From CADEDV01 sp964412375 (GTDB lineage: Bacteria > Bacteroidota > Bacteroidia > Chitinophagales > Chitinophagaceae), in NCBI GenBank assembly GCA_964412375.1, contig CAYPOD010000001.1:1-64000 (forward strand): 64,000 nucleotides of DNA, written 5' to 3'. The notes beneath the pieces are model-generated. The model made no database searches, was not told the DNA's origin, and saw nothing but the letters and a program-made list of their open reading frames with translations. Position 1 is the first letter of the stretch, and each line of letters opens with the position of its first letter. Position numbers and translations under genes: made by a program. Of the stretch, positions 7,693 through 16,709 are shown piece after piece.

Positions 7693-8967
7693 TTACTCAT
7701 ACCGCAGCGCCTCTATCGGATTCAGCCTGCCTGCCTTCCAGGCCGGGTAAATTCCGGCGAGCAACCCTACAGCGCTGCATATAATGATGCCATAGGCCAC
7801 CCAATTCCATGGAACCACAAAGCCGGTATCGAGTACAATTGAAAAAGCGTTACCTACAAATATGCCCAGGATGATCCCGAAAACGGCTCCCAGCAGGCTA
7901 ATAATGACAGCCTCCAGCAGAAATTGCCGCCTCACCATCTGGCTTTTGCCGCCAATTGCCTTTACCAGGCCCACTTCCTTGGTTCGTTCGGACACAGACA
8001 CCAACATTATATTCATCAGACCGATGGCTGCCCCGATTAAGGTGATAAAGCCAATCACAGTGGCCGAGAAAGTAAGAAAACCAAGGCTGTTCATTGCTTT
8101 TTCGGCAATGCTGTCACTTCGGTCTAACACAAAATTGTTTTCCTCAGTAGTAGTCAGTTTTCGGATAGCCCGGAACTTGCCTTCTGCCTCACCCATCGCT
8201 GCTGGTACATACAACAGATCGTTCGTCATTACGGCCACTACAAAAGAAAAACCGGAAGGAAAGTTTTTGTCCACATTGGTATAGCTGGTGATAACCACAT
8301 TATCCCGGCTGAAACCAAAAGCTGACCCCCGGCTTTCCAGCACTCCCAGCACCCGGAAAGGGATATTATTGATACGAATCACATTGTTCACTGCCCTTTC
8401 CACGCTGTTGCCAAAAAGGTTTTTAGCTACATCGTACCCCAGGAGACAAACGTTGCGGGCTGCTTCCACTTCCATCCGGTTGATATTTCGTCCGTAAGCA
8501 AGAGAAAATCCATTCAGCAGTAAATAGTTTTCATCGCCCCCGAACATGGTCACATTCGGACTCGTTTTCTTTGACTCAAAAGAAATAATATTATTGCGGT
8601 TGCCAAAAATGGAAATGCTGCGCACGGAAGGAAAGTTGAAATGCTTTACGAATAACTCTGCTTCATCTTTTGTGATCCTTCTGTCAAGGTTTGATTGTTT
8701 GGCCTTGCGGCTGCTTTTTTTTGAAACCTTTATTTCATTGTTGCTGCCACCAAAACGGATGTTGCGTTCCTTGTACCGGATGGTGAAAGCATTGGCACCC
8801 ATCGTAGAAAAACTCTCCGTGAATTTCTGGTTCATCGCCTTTATGGCTGTGATGATGCCCACCAGTGCCATAATGCCAAAAGCGATAATAGCCACAGTAA
8901 GACCGGTTCGCAGTTTGTTGCTGTTTACAGTGCGATAAGCCAAGGCCAGTACATCCCGGATATTCAT
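7693..8967 (-). CDS. ABC transporter permease (MacB/FtsX type)
   Basis: A 424-residue permease with the MacB architecture: a membrane segment at about 20-42 following MNIRDVLALAYR, a large periplasmic domain to about residue 285, and three C-terminal membrane segments in the FtsX domain (GFITLIGAAIGLMNIM, then a segment after the conserved SERTKEVGLVKAIG coupling helix, then the last one ending in the GRLNPIEALRYE tail). No ATPase gene lies next to it, so its partner must be elsewhere. Substrate unknown; relatives export peptides, lipoproteins or antimicrobials. It stands alone between nuoN (69 bp upstream) and exbB. Confidence 0.9.
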   Translation of the reverse strand: MNIRDVLALAYRTVNSNKLRTGLTVAIIAFGIMALVGIITAIKAMNQKFTESFSTMGANAFTIRYKERNIRFGGSNNEIKVSKKSSRKAKQSNLDRRITKDEAELFVKHFNFPSVRSISIFGNRNNIISFESKKTSPNVTMFGGDENYLLLNGFSLAYGRNINRMEVEAARNVCLLGYDVAKNLFGNSVERAVNNVIRINNIPFRVLGVLESRGSAFGFSRDNVVITSYTNVDKNFPSGFSFVVAVMTNDLLYVPAAMGEAEGKFRAIRKLTTTEENNFVLDRSDSIAEKAMNSLGFLTFSATVIGFITLIGAAIGLMNIMLVSVSERTKEVGLVKAIGGKSQMVRRQFLLEAVIISLLGAVFGIILGIFVGNAFSIVLDTGFVVPWNWVAYGIIICSAVGLLAGIYPAWKAGRLNPIEALRYE

Positions 8968-9036
8968 AAAAGTGATTGGCCCCTAAATTACTGAAAGAAG
9001 CTAGTAAAACCGGTTGAAATTACAGGAGAGGCGCTG

Positions 9037-10413
9037 TCAGAAATAGAGCCAAAATAGCAGCAGGTTGGGAAATACGCCTAATAATATTACAAGAGCAGCC
9101 AAAACCATCAAAACGCCCCTGAAAACCGGGGTTGTGTTTACAGGTTGTGCTTCACCATCTTTGAAATACATGGCCTGAATAACCCTGAAATAGTAATAAA
9201 CACTAACGGCCGCCATGAGAATGGCAAAAATGCCCAGCCATAATCCCTGTGGCGTGGCCAGGGTGGCCTTCAGCATATAAAATTTTGCGAGAAAACCGGC
9301 TGTCAATGGAATACCGGCCAGCGACAAAAAGAAAACGGTAAGTGCTCCTGCCAATAATGGTTGTTTACCGGCAAGACCATTAAATCCATCAAAACTATAG
9401 TCTTTCATTTTTGCCAGCACAGCAAAAATACCGATAGTGGCCAGGCAGTATGCCGTTGCATATAATAAAATACCTTCTTTGGCCTCTGTGTTCATGGCAT
9501 ACACAGCCAGCAGCATAAATCCTGCCTGCGCTATACTGGAATAAGCCAGCATTCGCTTTACGCTTTGCTGAAAAACAGCAGTGATGTTACCGATAAAAAG
9601 TGTGGCGGCGGTGGCTACTGCCAGCCACAGTTTCCATTGTTGTTTGAGTACACCAAAAGTGTCATCAAACAACCGCAGGAAAGCAAAAAATACGGCCGCT
9701 TTCACAATGGTGGCCATGAAAGAAGTGAAAACAGTTGGCGCACCATCATACACATCCGGTGTCCAGAAATGAAACGGCGCAGCAGAGACCTTGAACAACA
9801 TGGAAAACAAGAGCAATAACATTCCGGTCACCAGTAACAAGGTGGGCTGGCCACTGGCAAACATCGCTGCTTCATCTGTGCTGAATGTTCCTCTTGCACC
9901 ATAAACCAACGCTATACCCATCAGCATCAGGCCTGTTGAAAACGAACCCAACAGGAAATATTTCAAGCCTGCCTCATTGCTTTTCAGGTTACGCTTATCA
10001 CTACCGGTAAGGATGTATAACGGTATTGAAATGATCTCAATGCCCAGGAACAAAATGAGTAATGACTTGAATGAAGAAACCAGGATGATGCCACAAGTAA
10101 TAAAAAAGATCAATGCAAAGTAATCGGCATAATTCACGCCGACTTTTTCCATATCCCTTGCCGAAAGCAGGAAATATACCAGGATGGAAAAAAGCATGAT
10201 ACTGGTGAACAGCAATCCAAAACGTTCAAATGCCATCATTCCAACCGTGTTCACTTTGAAAAACACGGTGCCGTTTGTTTCGAGAATATTACTTATCAGC
10301 AGCAACAACATTCCCCCGATAGCAATATTGCGAACAGCCGATTTCTGTTTCAGCACAATGCCGCTGAACATCATCACCACACCTAATACTGCCGATAATA
10401 TTAATGCATTCAT
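9037..10413 (-). CDS. nuoN: NADH-quinone oxidoreductase subunit N
   Basis: A 458-residue antiporter-like membrane subunit of respiratory complex I with 13-14 predicted membrane segments. The conserved Glu of segment 5 is visible in GIEIISIPLYIL, and the Lys-bearing helices are present (MLFKVSAAPFHFWTPDVYDGAP region). It is the last gene of the nuo operon, 12 bp after nuoM. Length is close to that of E. coli NuoN. Confidence 0.96.
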   Translation of the reverse strand: MNALILSAVLGVVMMFSGIVLKQKSAVRNIAIGGMLLLLISNILETNGTVFFKVNTVGMMAFERFGLLFTSIMLFSILVYFLLSARDMEKVGVNYADYFALIFFITCGIILVSSFKSLLILFLGIEIISIPLYILTGSDKRNLKSNEAGLKYFLLGSFSTGLMLMGIALVYGARGTFSTDEAAMFASGQPTLLLVTGMLLLLFSMLFKVSAAPFHFWTPDVYDGAPTVFTSFMATIVKAAVFFAFLRLFDDTFGVLKQQWKLWLAVATAATLFIGNITAVFQQSVKRMLAYSSIAQAGFMLLAVYAMNTEAKEGILLYATAYCLATIGIFAVLAKMKDYSFDGFNGLAGKQPLLAGALTVFFLSLAGIPLTAGFLAKFYMLKATLATPQGLWLGIFAILMAAVSVYYYFRVIQAMYFKDGEAQPVNTTPVFRGVLMVLAALVILLGVFPNLLLFWLYF

Positions 10414-10425
10414 ATCTTCCTTTCC

Positions 10426-11901
10426 TTATTGCTTCTTGAACAAATGGCTTATATCAATTTTGTTCATGATTGTCTGAGACATCTCATCCGTATAACCCAG
10501 TATGGCCTGCGGGTAAACACCTAACCAGAAAATCAACACTACTATTATTCCTAAAGCAAATTTTGCATTTAACCCAATATCATGTGCTGAAGCAGTGACA
10601 GAGTTCAGCTCACCATAAAACACCTTCCTGATCATGTTCAGTGTGTAAACTGCTGCTAAAATGATTCCGAGTCCTGCAAAGCAGGTAAACCACACATTGT
10701 ATTGAGATTTGGCTTGCAGTAAACCGTTAAACATCAGGAATTCTCCTGCAAACGCATTGGTCAATGGCAGCGCAATATTGGCCAATGCAATAATTACAAA
10801 TAATATCGCCATAGCTGGCGCCTTTTGTGCCAGCCCACCCAGCTCTGAAATTTTCCTGGTGCCAAATTGTTTTTCGATCAGTTCCACCAGTATCCACAAA
10901 CCAATGATATTGATACCGTGGTTGAACATTTGTATCATCACTCCCTGCATACCGCTTTTGCTTTCAGCAAAGATGGCGGCGCACATCAACCCGATGTGTG
11001 CAATGGAAGAATATGCCACCAGCCGTTTAATATCATCCTGACGGATAGCAATCAGTGAAGCATAAATGATTCCGGTAACTGCCAGCGACATGGTCACATC
11101 TCCCCATGAATACGAAGCAACGGGCAGCACCGGCATCAGCCAGCGCAGCACCCCCAGCAATCCCATTTTCACCATCACCCCGCTCAGCACCATAGTTGTG
11201 GCAGCAGGTGATTGCTCATAGGTGTCAGGCTGCCAGGTGTGAAAAGGAAATATGGGCATTTTTATGGCAAAGGCTATAAAGAATAACCAAAACAACCAGG
11301 TTTGTTCTTTTCCGCCCACCTGCAACGCATAAAATGATTCGATGCTAAACGATTTATCGGGTGTCAGAGATTGCAGATATATGATACCTATCAGCATCAG
11401 CAGTGATCCGACAAAAGTGTAGATAAAGAATTTGAAAGTGACCCTGATTCTTTTTTCGCCACCCCATTGTGAGCAGAGAAAATACATAGGTATCAATGCC
11501 AGCTCCCAGAAAAAATAGAACAGCAGCGCATCCATGGCAAGGAACACTCCCATCATACCCGCTTGCCCAAGAAGCATCAGTGCAAAGAAATTATTTGCTT
11601 TCTTATAGGTACTGTTCCAGGTGCCGATAAATATTAAAGGATAGGCAATAGCCGTGAGCAGGCAAAGCACCTGCCCCAATGTATCTAGTTTGACTGCAAA
11701 GCTGCTGCCCAGCAATCCCATCCATGCCGACTGGTGTTGCAGGTACTGTTTGTCATGGAATACCCACAAACCCAGCAGGGATACGGCCAGTGTGGCAAAA
11801 GAAGCAAACAAACTCCAGGTACGGGCTGTTTTTTCTTCCTTGATAAAGAAAGAAATCAACCCGGCCAGCAAAGGGATTACTATGAGTAAAACAGGAATCA
11901 T
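10426..11901 (-). CDS. nuoM: NADH-quinone oxidoreductase subunit M
   Basis: A 491-residue antiporter-like subunit of complex I with about 14 membrane segments. The proton-path Glu is in FFWELALIPMYFL and the FPFHTWQPDTYEQSP motif of the family is present, with TWQPDTY in place of the more common TWLPDAH. It lies 19 bp after nuoL and 12 bp before nuoN. Confidence 0.96.
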   Translation of the reverse strand: MIPVLLIVIPLLAGLISFFIKEEKTARTWSLFASFATLAVSLLGLWVFHDKQYLQHQSAWMGLLGSSFAVKLDTLGQVLCLLTAIAYPLIFIGTWNSTYKKANNFFALMLLGQAGMMGVFLAMDALLFYFFWELALIPMYFLCSQWGGEKRIRVTFKFFIYTFVGSLLMLIGIIYLQSLTPDKSFSIESFYALQVGGKEQTWLFWLFFIAFAIKMPIFPFHTWQPDTYEQSPAATTMVLSGVMVKMGLLGVLRWLMPVLPVASYSWGDVTMSLAVTGIIYASLIAIRQDDIKRLVAYSSIAHIGLMCAAIFAESKSGMQGVMIQMFNHGINIIGLWILVELIEKQFGTRKISELGGLAQKAPAMAILFVIIALANIALPLTNAFAGEFLMFNGLLQAKSQYNVWFTCFAGLGIILAAVYTLNMIRKVFYGELNSVTASAHDIGLNAKFALGIIVVLIFWLGVYPQAILGYTDEMSQTIMNKIDISHLFKKQ

Positions 11902-11920
11902 AATTTTTATTCTATCCGAT

Positions 11921-13816
11921 CTACTTTCTTAAAAAGAATTGTATGGCAAACACCAGCAGCATGCTCAGCACCATAAGCAGCACATAGCTACCTACCTGCC
12001 CGCTCTGCAGCAACCGCAATTGACGGCTGCCATAGTTAACAGCTTTTCCAACCCCGTTCACCAATCCATCCACCACTGAATTTTCAATAACTGATTTTAA
12101 GAACCCGCCAAACTGATGCAGCGGCTGCACAATTATTCTATCATACAGTTCATCCACATACCACTTGTTCTCCAGCACTTTTCCAAAACCTTTTTCTTCA
12201 CTGCGCTGGTAGTTTTTGAATTTGGTCCACGCAAAAAATATCATTCCTAAAACCAGCGCTGTTGAAATACCCATCAGCATATATTCTTCAGTGTGAGAAA
12301 TATGATGGCCCTCGCTTTTCGCAATCACTGGTGATAAAAATGCTGTTAGTTTATCACCTCCCTGCATGATCGCTTCCGGCACACCGACAAACCCGCCAAC
12401 TACAGAAAGTGCTGCTAAAATGATAAGCGGAATGGTCATCGCAGAGGGACTTTCATGCAAATGATGTTCCTGCTCATGTGTTCCCCTGAATTTGCCATGG
12501 AATGTAATGAACAGCAAGCGGAACATATAGAAAGCTGTCAGCAAAGCTGTGAATAAAGCAATGCCGTAGAGCACTGGATTTTTGAGATATGCACTAAGCA
12601 AAATGGCATCTTTGGAAAAGAAACCACTTAACGGCGGAATACCCGCAATCGCAATGCAGCCGATAAGAAAAGTGAAATAAGTGGTTGGTAATTTTTTACT
12701 CAGTCCGCCCATGTTACGAATGTCCTGCTCACCACTCATGGCATGGATCACACTCCCACTGCCGAGGAATAACAAGGCTTTGAAGAAGGCATGTGTCATC
12801 ACATGGAAGACTGCCGCCGTATAGGCGCCTGTTCCCAAAGCGAGGAACATAAATCCTAACTGGCTAACCGTTGAATATGCCAGCACTTTCTTAATATCAT
12901 TTTGTTTCAGAGCAATGGTAGCAGCTAACAAAGCAGTGGCTAATCCAATATATGCCACCACATCCATTGTAATTTGCGAAAGGGAGTAAAGCACATTGCT
13001 GCGGGCAATCATGTAGATACCGGCTGTCACCATTGTAGCTGCATGGATGAGTGCAGATACCGGTGTAGGGCCAGCCATCGCATCCGGTAACCAGGTGTAA
13101 AGTGGTATCTGTGCACTTTTACCTGTGGCACCTATAAAAAGCAATAAGGTAATTACAGTAATATCTGTTGAAGAAAGTTTAGCCAGGTTTTCTGCTGCAA
13201 AAACATCGGCAAAAGAAACCGAGCCAACTTTTGCAATGAACCAGAAAATGGCGATCAGGAATGCCAAATCACCGATGCGGTTCATCACAAAGGCTTTGTT
13301 GGCAGCTTTGTTATACTCATGATTTTTGAACCAGAAACCGATCAACAGGTAAGAACAAAGCCCCACTCCTTCCCAGCCGATAAAGAGAATAACATAGTTA
13401 GCTCCCATCACCAGCAGCAGCATCGAAAACACAAACAGATTGAGATAGGCAAAATATCTTCCAAAGTGTTCGGTCTTTTCTTCGTGCATGTAAGAAGTGG
13501 AATACACATGAATGAGGAAACCGACACCGGTGATGATTAAAAGAAACAAAGAAGATAGCTGGTCAATCTGAAAAGCAAAGGATATTTTCAGTTTATCAAC
13601 AACAATAAAATCAAAATAATTGGCAACAAAAGGTGAGCTCAATTCCCTGCCCTGCATTAACACCAATACACTCAGTACAAAAGAACCCAGGATAACCCCG
13701 CTTCCGATTATGCCAATTGCTGATTTGGACAAATGCTTTCTTCCCAGCCCATTGACCAGGAAACCGATCAGCGGCAGAAAAGGGATCAAATACACAATTT
13801 CTAAAACGTTCTTCAT
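11921..13816 (-). CDS. nuoL: NADH-quinone oxidoreductase subunit L
   Basis: A 631-residue subunit, the distal antiporter-like part of complex I with the long lateral helix at the C-terminus. The family motif YTWLPDAMAGPTPVSALIHAATM is clear (given here as the well-known motif: TWLPDAMAGPTPVSAL), and the segment-5 Glu lies in GWEGVGLCSYLLIGFW. The last part (about 545-631) is the amphipathic extension plus final membrane anchor. Gap to nuoK is 49 bp and contains a palindromic repeat. Confidence 0.96.
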   Translation of the reverse strand: MKNVLEIVYLIPFLPLIGFLVNGLGRKHLSKSAIGIIGSGVILGSFVLSVLVLMQGRELSSPFVANYFDFIVVDKLKISFAFQIDQLSSLFLLIITGVGFLIHVYSTSYMHEEKTEHFGRYFAYLNLFVFSMLLLVMGANYVILFIGWEGVGLCSYLLIGFWFKNHEYNKAANKAFVMNRIGDLAFLIAIFWFIAKVGSVSFADVFAAENLAKLSSTDITVITLLLFIGATGKSAQIPLYTWLPDAMAGPTPVSALIHAATMVTAGIYMIARSNVLYSLSQITMDVVAYIGLATALLAATIALKQNDIKKVLAYSTVSQLGFMFLALGTGAYTAAVFHVMTHAFFKALLFLGSGSVIHAMSGEQDIRNMGGLSKKLPTTYFTFLIGCIAIAGIPPLSGFFSKDAILLSAYLKNPVLYGIALFTALLTAFYMFRLLFITFHGKFRGTHEQEHHLHESPSAMTIPLIILAALSVVGGFVGVPEAIMQGGDKLTAFLSPVIAKSEGHHISHTEEYMLMGISTALVLGMIFFAWTKFKNYQRSEEKGFGKVLENKWYVDELYDRIIVQPLHQFGGFLKSVIENSVVDGLVNGVGKAVNYGSRQLRLLQSGQVGSYVLLMVLSMLLVFAIQFFLRK

Positions 13817-13825
13817 ATTTAAACG

Positions 13826-13862
13826 ACCCCCAAACCCCTCCTTCGTCAGGGGATTGGGGAGG
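13826..13862. repeat. C/G-rich intergenic palindrome between nuoL and nuoK
   Basis: CCCCCAA and CCCCT arms pair with AGGGG and TTGGGG arms around a CTTCGTC loop. Its core GGAGGGGTTTGGGG (read on the minus strand) also occurs in the element at 15608-15640, so the two belong to one repeat family. It fills nearly the whole gap between the genes. Confidence 0.6.
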
Positions 13863-13865
13863 CTT

Positions 13866-14201
13866 TTAATGTTTCAACCTGTTCAAAAAATTAATATCCA
13901 CCGAATGAATATTTCTATACATCATCACAATGATCGCCAGCCCCACACTCACTTCCGCTGCCGCCACCACCATGATAAAGAATACAAATAATTGCCCGTC
14001 TGTACCCGCAGTCGTTGCTGCATCAGTTGCAGCAGCTTTCAAATGATGCATTTTCGAAAATGCCACCAGGAGCAAATTCACAGCATTCAGCATCAGTTCA
14101 ATGCACATAAAAATTATAATGGCATTGCGGCGGGTGAGCACACCCACGATACCGATCACAAACAGTGCAATGGACAATAATATATAATATGTTATAGGCA
14201 T
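13866..14201 (-). CDS. nuoK: NADH-quinone oxidoreductase subunit K
   Basis: A 111-residue subunit with three membrane segments. The conserved Glu36-type residue is in FMCIELMLNAVNLLL and the second acidic residue in VVAAAEVSVGLAIIVM. An Ala/Thr-rich insertion (about residues 52-67) between segments 2 and 3 makes it slightly longer than E. coli NuoK (100 residues). Confidence 0.95.
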   Translation of the reverse strand: MPITYYILLSIALFVIGIVGVLTRRNAIIIFMCIELMLNAVNLLLVAFSKMHHLKAAATDAATTAGTDGQLFVFFIMVVAAAEVSVGLAIIVMMYRNIHSVDINFLNRLKH

Positions 14202-14215
14202 AAAAACTAAACTTT

Positions 14216-14282
14216 GAGCTATTAGCTGTGAGCAGTGAGCCGGAGTTTTATACCCGCAGCCCGTGACTCACGGCTCATAGCT
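14216..14282. repeat. imperfect inverted repeat between nuoK and nuoJ
   Basis: The left arm (GAGCTATTAGCTGTGAGCAG, continuing GTGAGCC) pairs imperfectly with the right arm (CCGTGACTCACGGCTCATAG, continuing CT), giving a long hairpin with a loop around TTTTATACCCGCAG. Its GAGC/GCTC word content resembles the element at 22500-22592, so they may be related. The right arm touches the nuoJ stop codon. Confidence 0.55.
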
Positions 14283-14781
14283 ATTCTTTCTTCCCGATCA
14301 CCACTGCACCGATCATAGCACTCAGAAACAAAATACTGCTGATCTCAAACGGCACCACATAATTGGTGAATAATTCTTTTCCGAGACTTTCTATCAGGCC
14401 GATCTTTCCTTCTTTCACCTGGGCCAGGTCTTCTTTAGCTGCCACATTCTTCAGCGCCGCCACCAGCACCAGCATCAAACAGCCACCTGAAACAGCACCG
14501 GCCAGTTTCAGCCATTTATGCTTTTGTGGTTCCGATTCCTTGTTCAGGTTGATCAACATGATGACAAAAAGGAAAAGCACCATGATGGCACCGGCATAAA
14601 CAATAATGTTTACGATGGCAAGAAACTGTGCGTTCAATAAAATATAATGACCTGAAATAGCAAAGAAAGTGGCGATAAGCCACAGCACACTGTACACCGG
14701 GTTCTTGCTGGTGATGACCATCAGTGCACTGAACAAGGCCATAACTGACAGCACCCAAAAAAGTATTTGCGTAATGTTCAT
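14281..14781 (-). CDS. nuoJ: NADH-quinone oxidoreductase subunit J
   Basis: A 166-residue membrane subunit with five membrane segments; the conserved region YAGAIMVLFLFVIMLINL marks the third segment with its pi-bulge. It lies 30 bp after nuoI. Normal length for the family. Confidence 0.95.
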   Translation of the reverse strand: MNITQILFWVLSVMALFSALMVITSKNPVYSVLWLIATFFAISGHYILLNAQFLAIVNIIVYAGAIMVLFLFVIMLINLNKESEPQKHKWLKLAGAVSGGCLMLVLVAALKNVAAKEDLAQVKEGKIGLIESLGKELFTNYVVPFEISSILFLSAMIGAVVIGKKE

Positions 14782-14811
14782 TCCTTAAAGCAGTTGATGC
14801 TGTTGCTGGTT

Positions 14812-15363
14812 TTAATTCATCTTTTCCTTCACCGCCCTGTCGCCCAAAGCTTTTTTATATTCTTCAGGTTGTGTAAGCGGGTTAGGTATCAACAGATCGT
14901 CTTTTTTATAAATAAATCCTTTTCTTCCGTAATTAGCCGGTGCAAAGGTCTGTGACAAATAGATCGCATCTTTGGGACAGGCCTCCTCACACAAACCGCA
15001 GAAAATACAGCGCAGCATATTGATCTCGTATTTCGCTGCATATTTCTCTTCGCGGTACAGATGTTCTTCTTCAGGCAACCGTTCAGCTGCTTCCATCGTA
15101 ATCGCTTCTGCAGGACAAGCCACTGCACACAAACCACAGGCAGTGCAGCGTTCACGGCCTTCTTCATCCCTGTTCAGCACATGCAGGCCACGAAACACCT
15201 GGGAGAAAGTTCTTTTCTGCTCGGGGTAATTGATCGTCGGCCGCTTTTTGAAAATGTGACTGAACGTGATCGCCATCCCCTTCACAATATTCCACAGGTA
15301 GAGTTTCTCTACCCATGTCATAGGACTGCGGTCCACCTGTTTTGCTCGTTGTGTTAATTGCAT
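14812..15363 (-). CDS. nuoI: NADH-quinone oxidoreductase subunit I (two [4Fe-4S])
   Basis: A 183-residue ferredoxin-like subunit of the complex I peripheral arm. Two complete [4Fe-4S] motifs are visible, CTACGLCAVACP and CIFCGLCEEACP, which hold clusters N6a and N6b. The C-terminal tail (NYGRKGFIYKKDDLL) is the usual one for bacteria. The gene is separated from nuoH by 275 bp holding two palindromic repeats, an unusually long gap within the operon. Confidence 0.96.
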   Translation of the reverse strand: MQLTQRAKQVDRSPMTWVEKLYLWNIVKGMAITFSHIFKKRPTINYPEQKRTFSQVFRGLHVLNRDEEGRERCTACGLCAVACPAEAITMEAAERLPEEEHLYREEKYAAKYEINMLRCIFCGLCEEACPKDAIYLSQTFAPANYGRKGFIYKKDDLLIPNPLTQPEEYKKALGDRAVKEKMN

Positions 15364-15485
15364 AAAGCTTTTCAGCTTTTAAAAATTTTCGCAAATATAT
15401 TGTTTATGTTCCCAGCTTCAGTAATTCTTATCATCGCCTGTTGCGTCGCACTCTTCATCGTTCGGATCGCTTATCATCATTTGTT

Positions 15486-15551
15486 GAACCCCTGCGGGGT
15501 TCACTTATCAAAAAACATTTTATTTCTACCAATATGCTGCCCCTACGGGGC
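15486..15551. repeat. double-hairpin repeat element between nuoI and nuoH
   Basis: Two perfect short hairpins, GAACCCCTGCGGGGTTC at 15486-15502 and GCCCCTACGGGGC at 15539-15551, are separated by a 36-base AT-rich spacer (ATTTTATTTCTACCAATA). I recall similar paired CCCCTGCGGGG / CCCCTACGGGG elements as a common dispersed intergenic repeat in this phylum. The flanking sequence (15364-15485 and 15552-15607) shows no gene. Confidence 0.65.
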
Positions 15552-15607
15552 TAAACAGCTAAAATTTCCTCGATATTAAGAACGCTTTCTTCTTTAAGAC
15601 TCCATAA

Positions 15608-15640
15608 GCCCCTCCTTCGGAGGGGTTTGGGGAGGCCCCT
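15608..15640. repeat. CCCCTCC-TTC-GGAGGGG palindrome next to nuoH
   Basis: A perfect 7-bp stem with a TTC loop followed by TTTGGGGAGGC. It shares the GGAGGGGTTTGGGG core with the element at 13826-13862 and touches the nuoH stop codon. Confidence 0.6.
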
Positions 15641-16697
15641 ACTTCTTCAACCACAAGACCACTGCTGCTGTGATAACCATATTGATCAATGCCAGCGGTA
15701 TGAGTTTTTTCCAACCCAGGTTCATCAACTGATCGTAACGGAAACGGGGAATTGTCCACCGTATCCAGATAAAGACAAACAGGAAGAAGAATGTTTTGGC
15801 CATCAATGCAGCAAAACTCAGCAAAGCCATCACATTCTGCGACAAGCCCCATTTGCTTTCATCCACAAAAGGCAATATATCATAACCGCCAAAGAACAAT
15901 GTGGCCATGATCACACTGCTGATGAACATATTGATGTATTCAGCAAACAAATAAAATCCAAGTTTCATGGATGAATACTCCTGGTGATATCCAAAGTTCA
16001 GTTCATTTTCAGCCTCGGGCAGGTCAAATGGCGTACGGTTACACTCAGCCAGTGCACAAATGAAAAATATCAGGAATCCCAGTGGCTGTAAAAAGAAATG
16101 CCACACACTTCCGTTGGCGATCTGGTTATTGACTATACCGCTCATTTGCAATGTGCCTGTCAGCATCAGCACAGCAATCAGCGATAAACCCATGGCCAGT
16201 TCGTAAGAGATCATTTGCGAAGCGCCGCGAAGCGCTGCCAGCAGGGAAAATTTATTATTTGACGCCCAGCCCCCTACCATGATGCCATAAACACCCATAC
16301 TCACCACTGCAAAGACATATAAAATGCCAATATTGATATCAGCGATCTGCAGTGGCACCTGTCTTCCATTAATGTCCAAGGTGCTGCCCCAGGGAATAAC
16401 GGCGCTGGTCAGCAAGGCTGTCATCATGGCTAATGAAGGACCGAGAATAAAAAGCATTTTAGACGATGCCAGCGGAATGATCTCTTCTTTGAAGAATAGC
16501 TTACCGCCATCTGCCAGGGGTTGTAAAATCCCCCAGGGACCTGCCCGGTTAGGGCCTCGGCGATCCTGCAGCCAGGCAGCTACTTTTCTTTCTGCGTACG
16601 TGGTGTACATCGCAATAAAGAATGACAGCCCGATGATCACTGCTATCAACAATCCTTTTTCAAGTAGCAACCACCAATCTATTGTCAATAAATGCAT
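15639..16697 (-). CDS. nuoH: NADH-quinone oxidoreductase subunit H
   Basis: A 352-residue membrane subunit that forms the quinone chamber with NuoB and NuoD. Eight or nine membrane segments are visible, and the signature DRRGPNRAGPWGILQPLADG near residue 40 and CALAECNRTPFDLPEAE near 210 (quinone-chamber loops) are intact. The final Trp/Arg-rich region (WIRWTIPRFRYDQLM) is normal. It lies 12 bp after nuoG. Confidence 0.97.
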   Translation of the reverse strand: MHLLTIDWWLLLEKGLLIAVIIGLSFFIAMYTTYAERKVAAWLQDRRGPNRAGPWGILQPLADGGKLFFKEEIIPLASSKMLFILGPSLAMMTALLTSAVIPWGSTLDINGRQVPLQIADINIGILYVFAVVSMGVYGIMVGGWASNNKFSLLAALRGASQMISYELAMGLSLIAVLMLTGTLQMSGIVNNQIANGSVWHFFLQPLGFLIFFICALAECNRTPFDLPEAENELNFGYHQEYSSMKLGFYLFAEYINMFISSVIMATLFFGGYDILPFVDESKWGLSQNVMALLSFAALMAKTFFFLFVFIWIRWTIPRFRYDQLMNLGWKKLIPLALINMVITAAVVLWLKK

Positions 16698-16709
16698 GAT
16701 GTTCTGTTA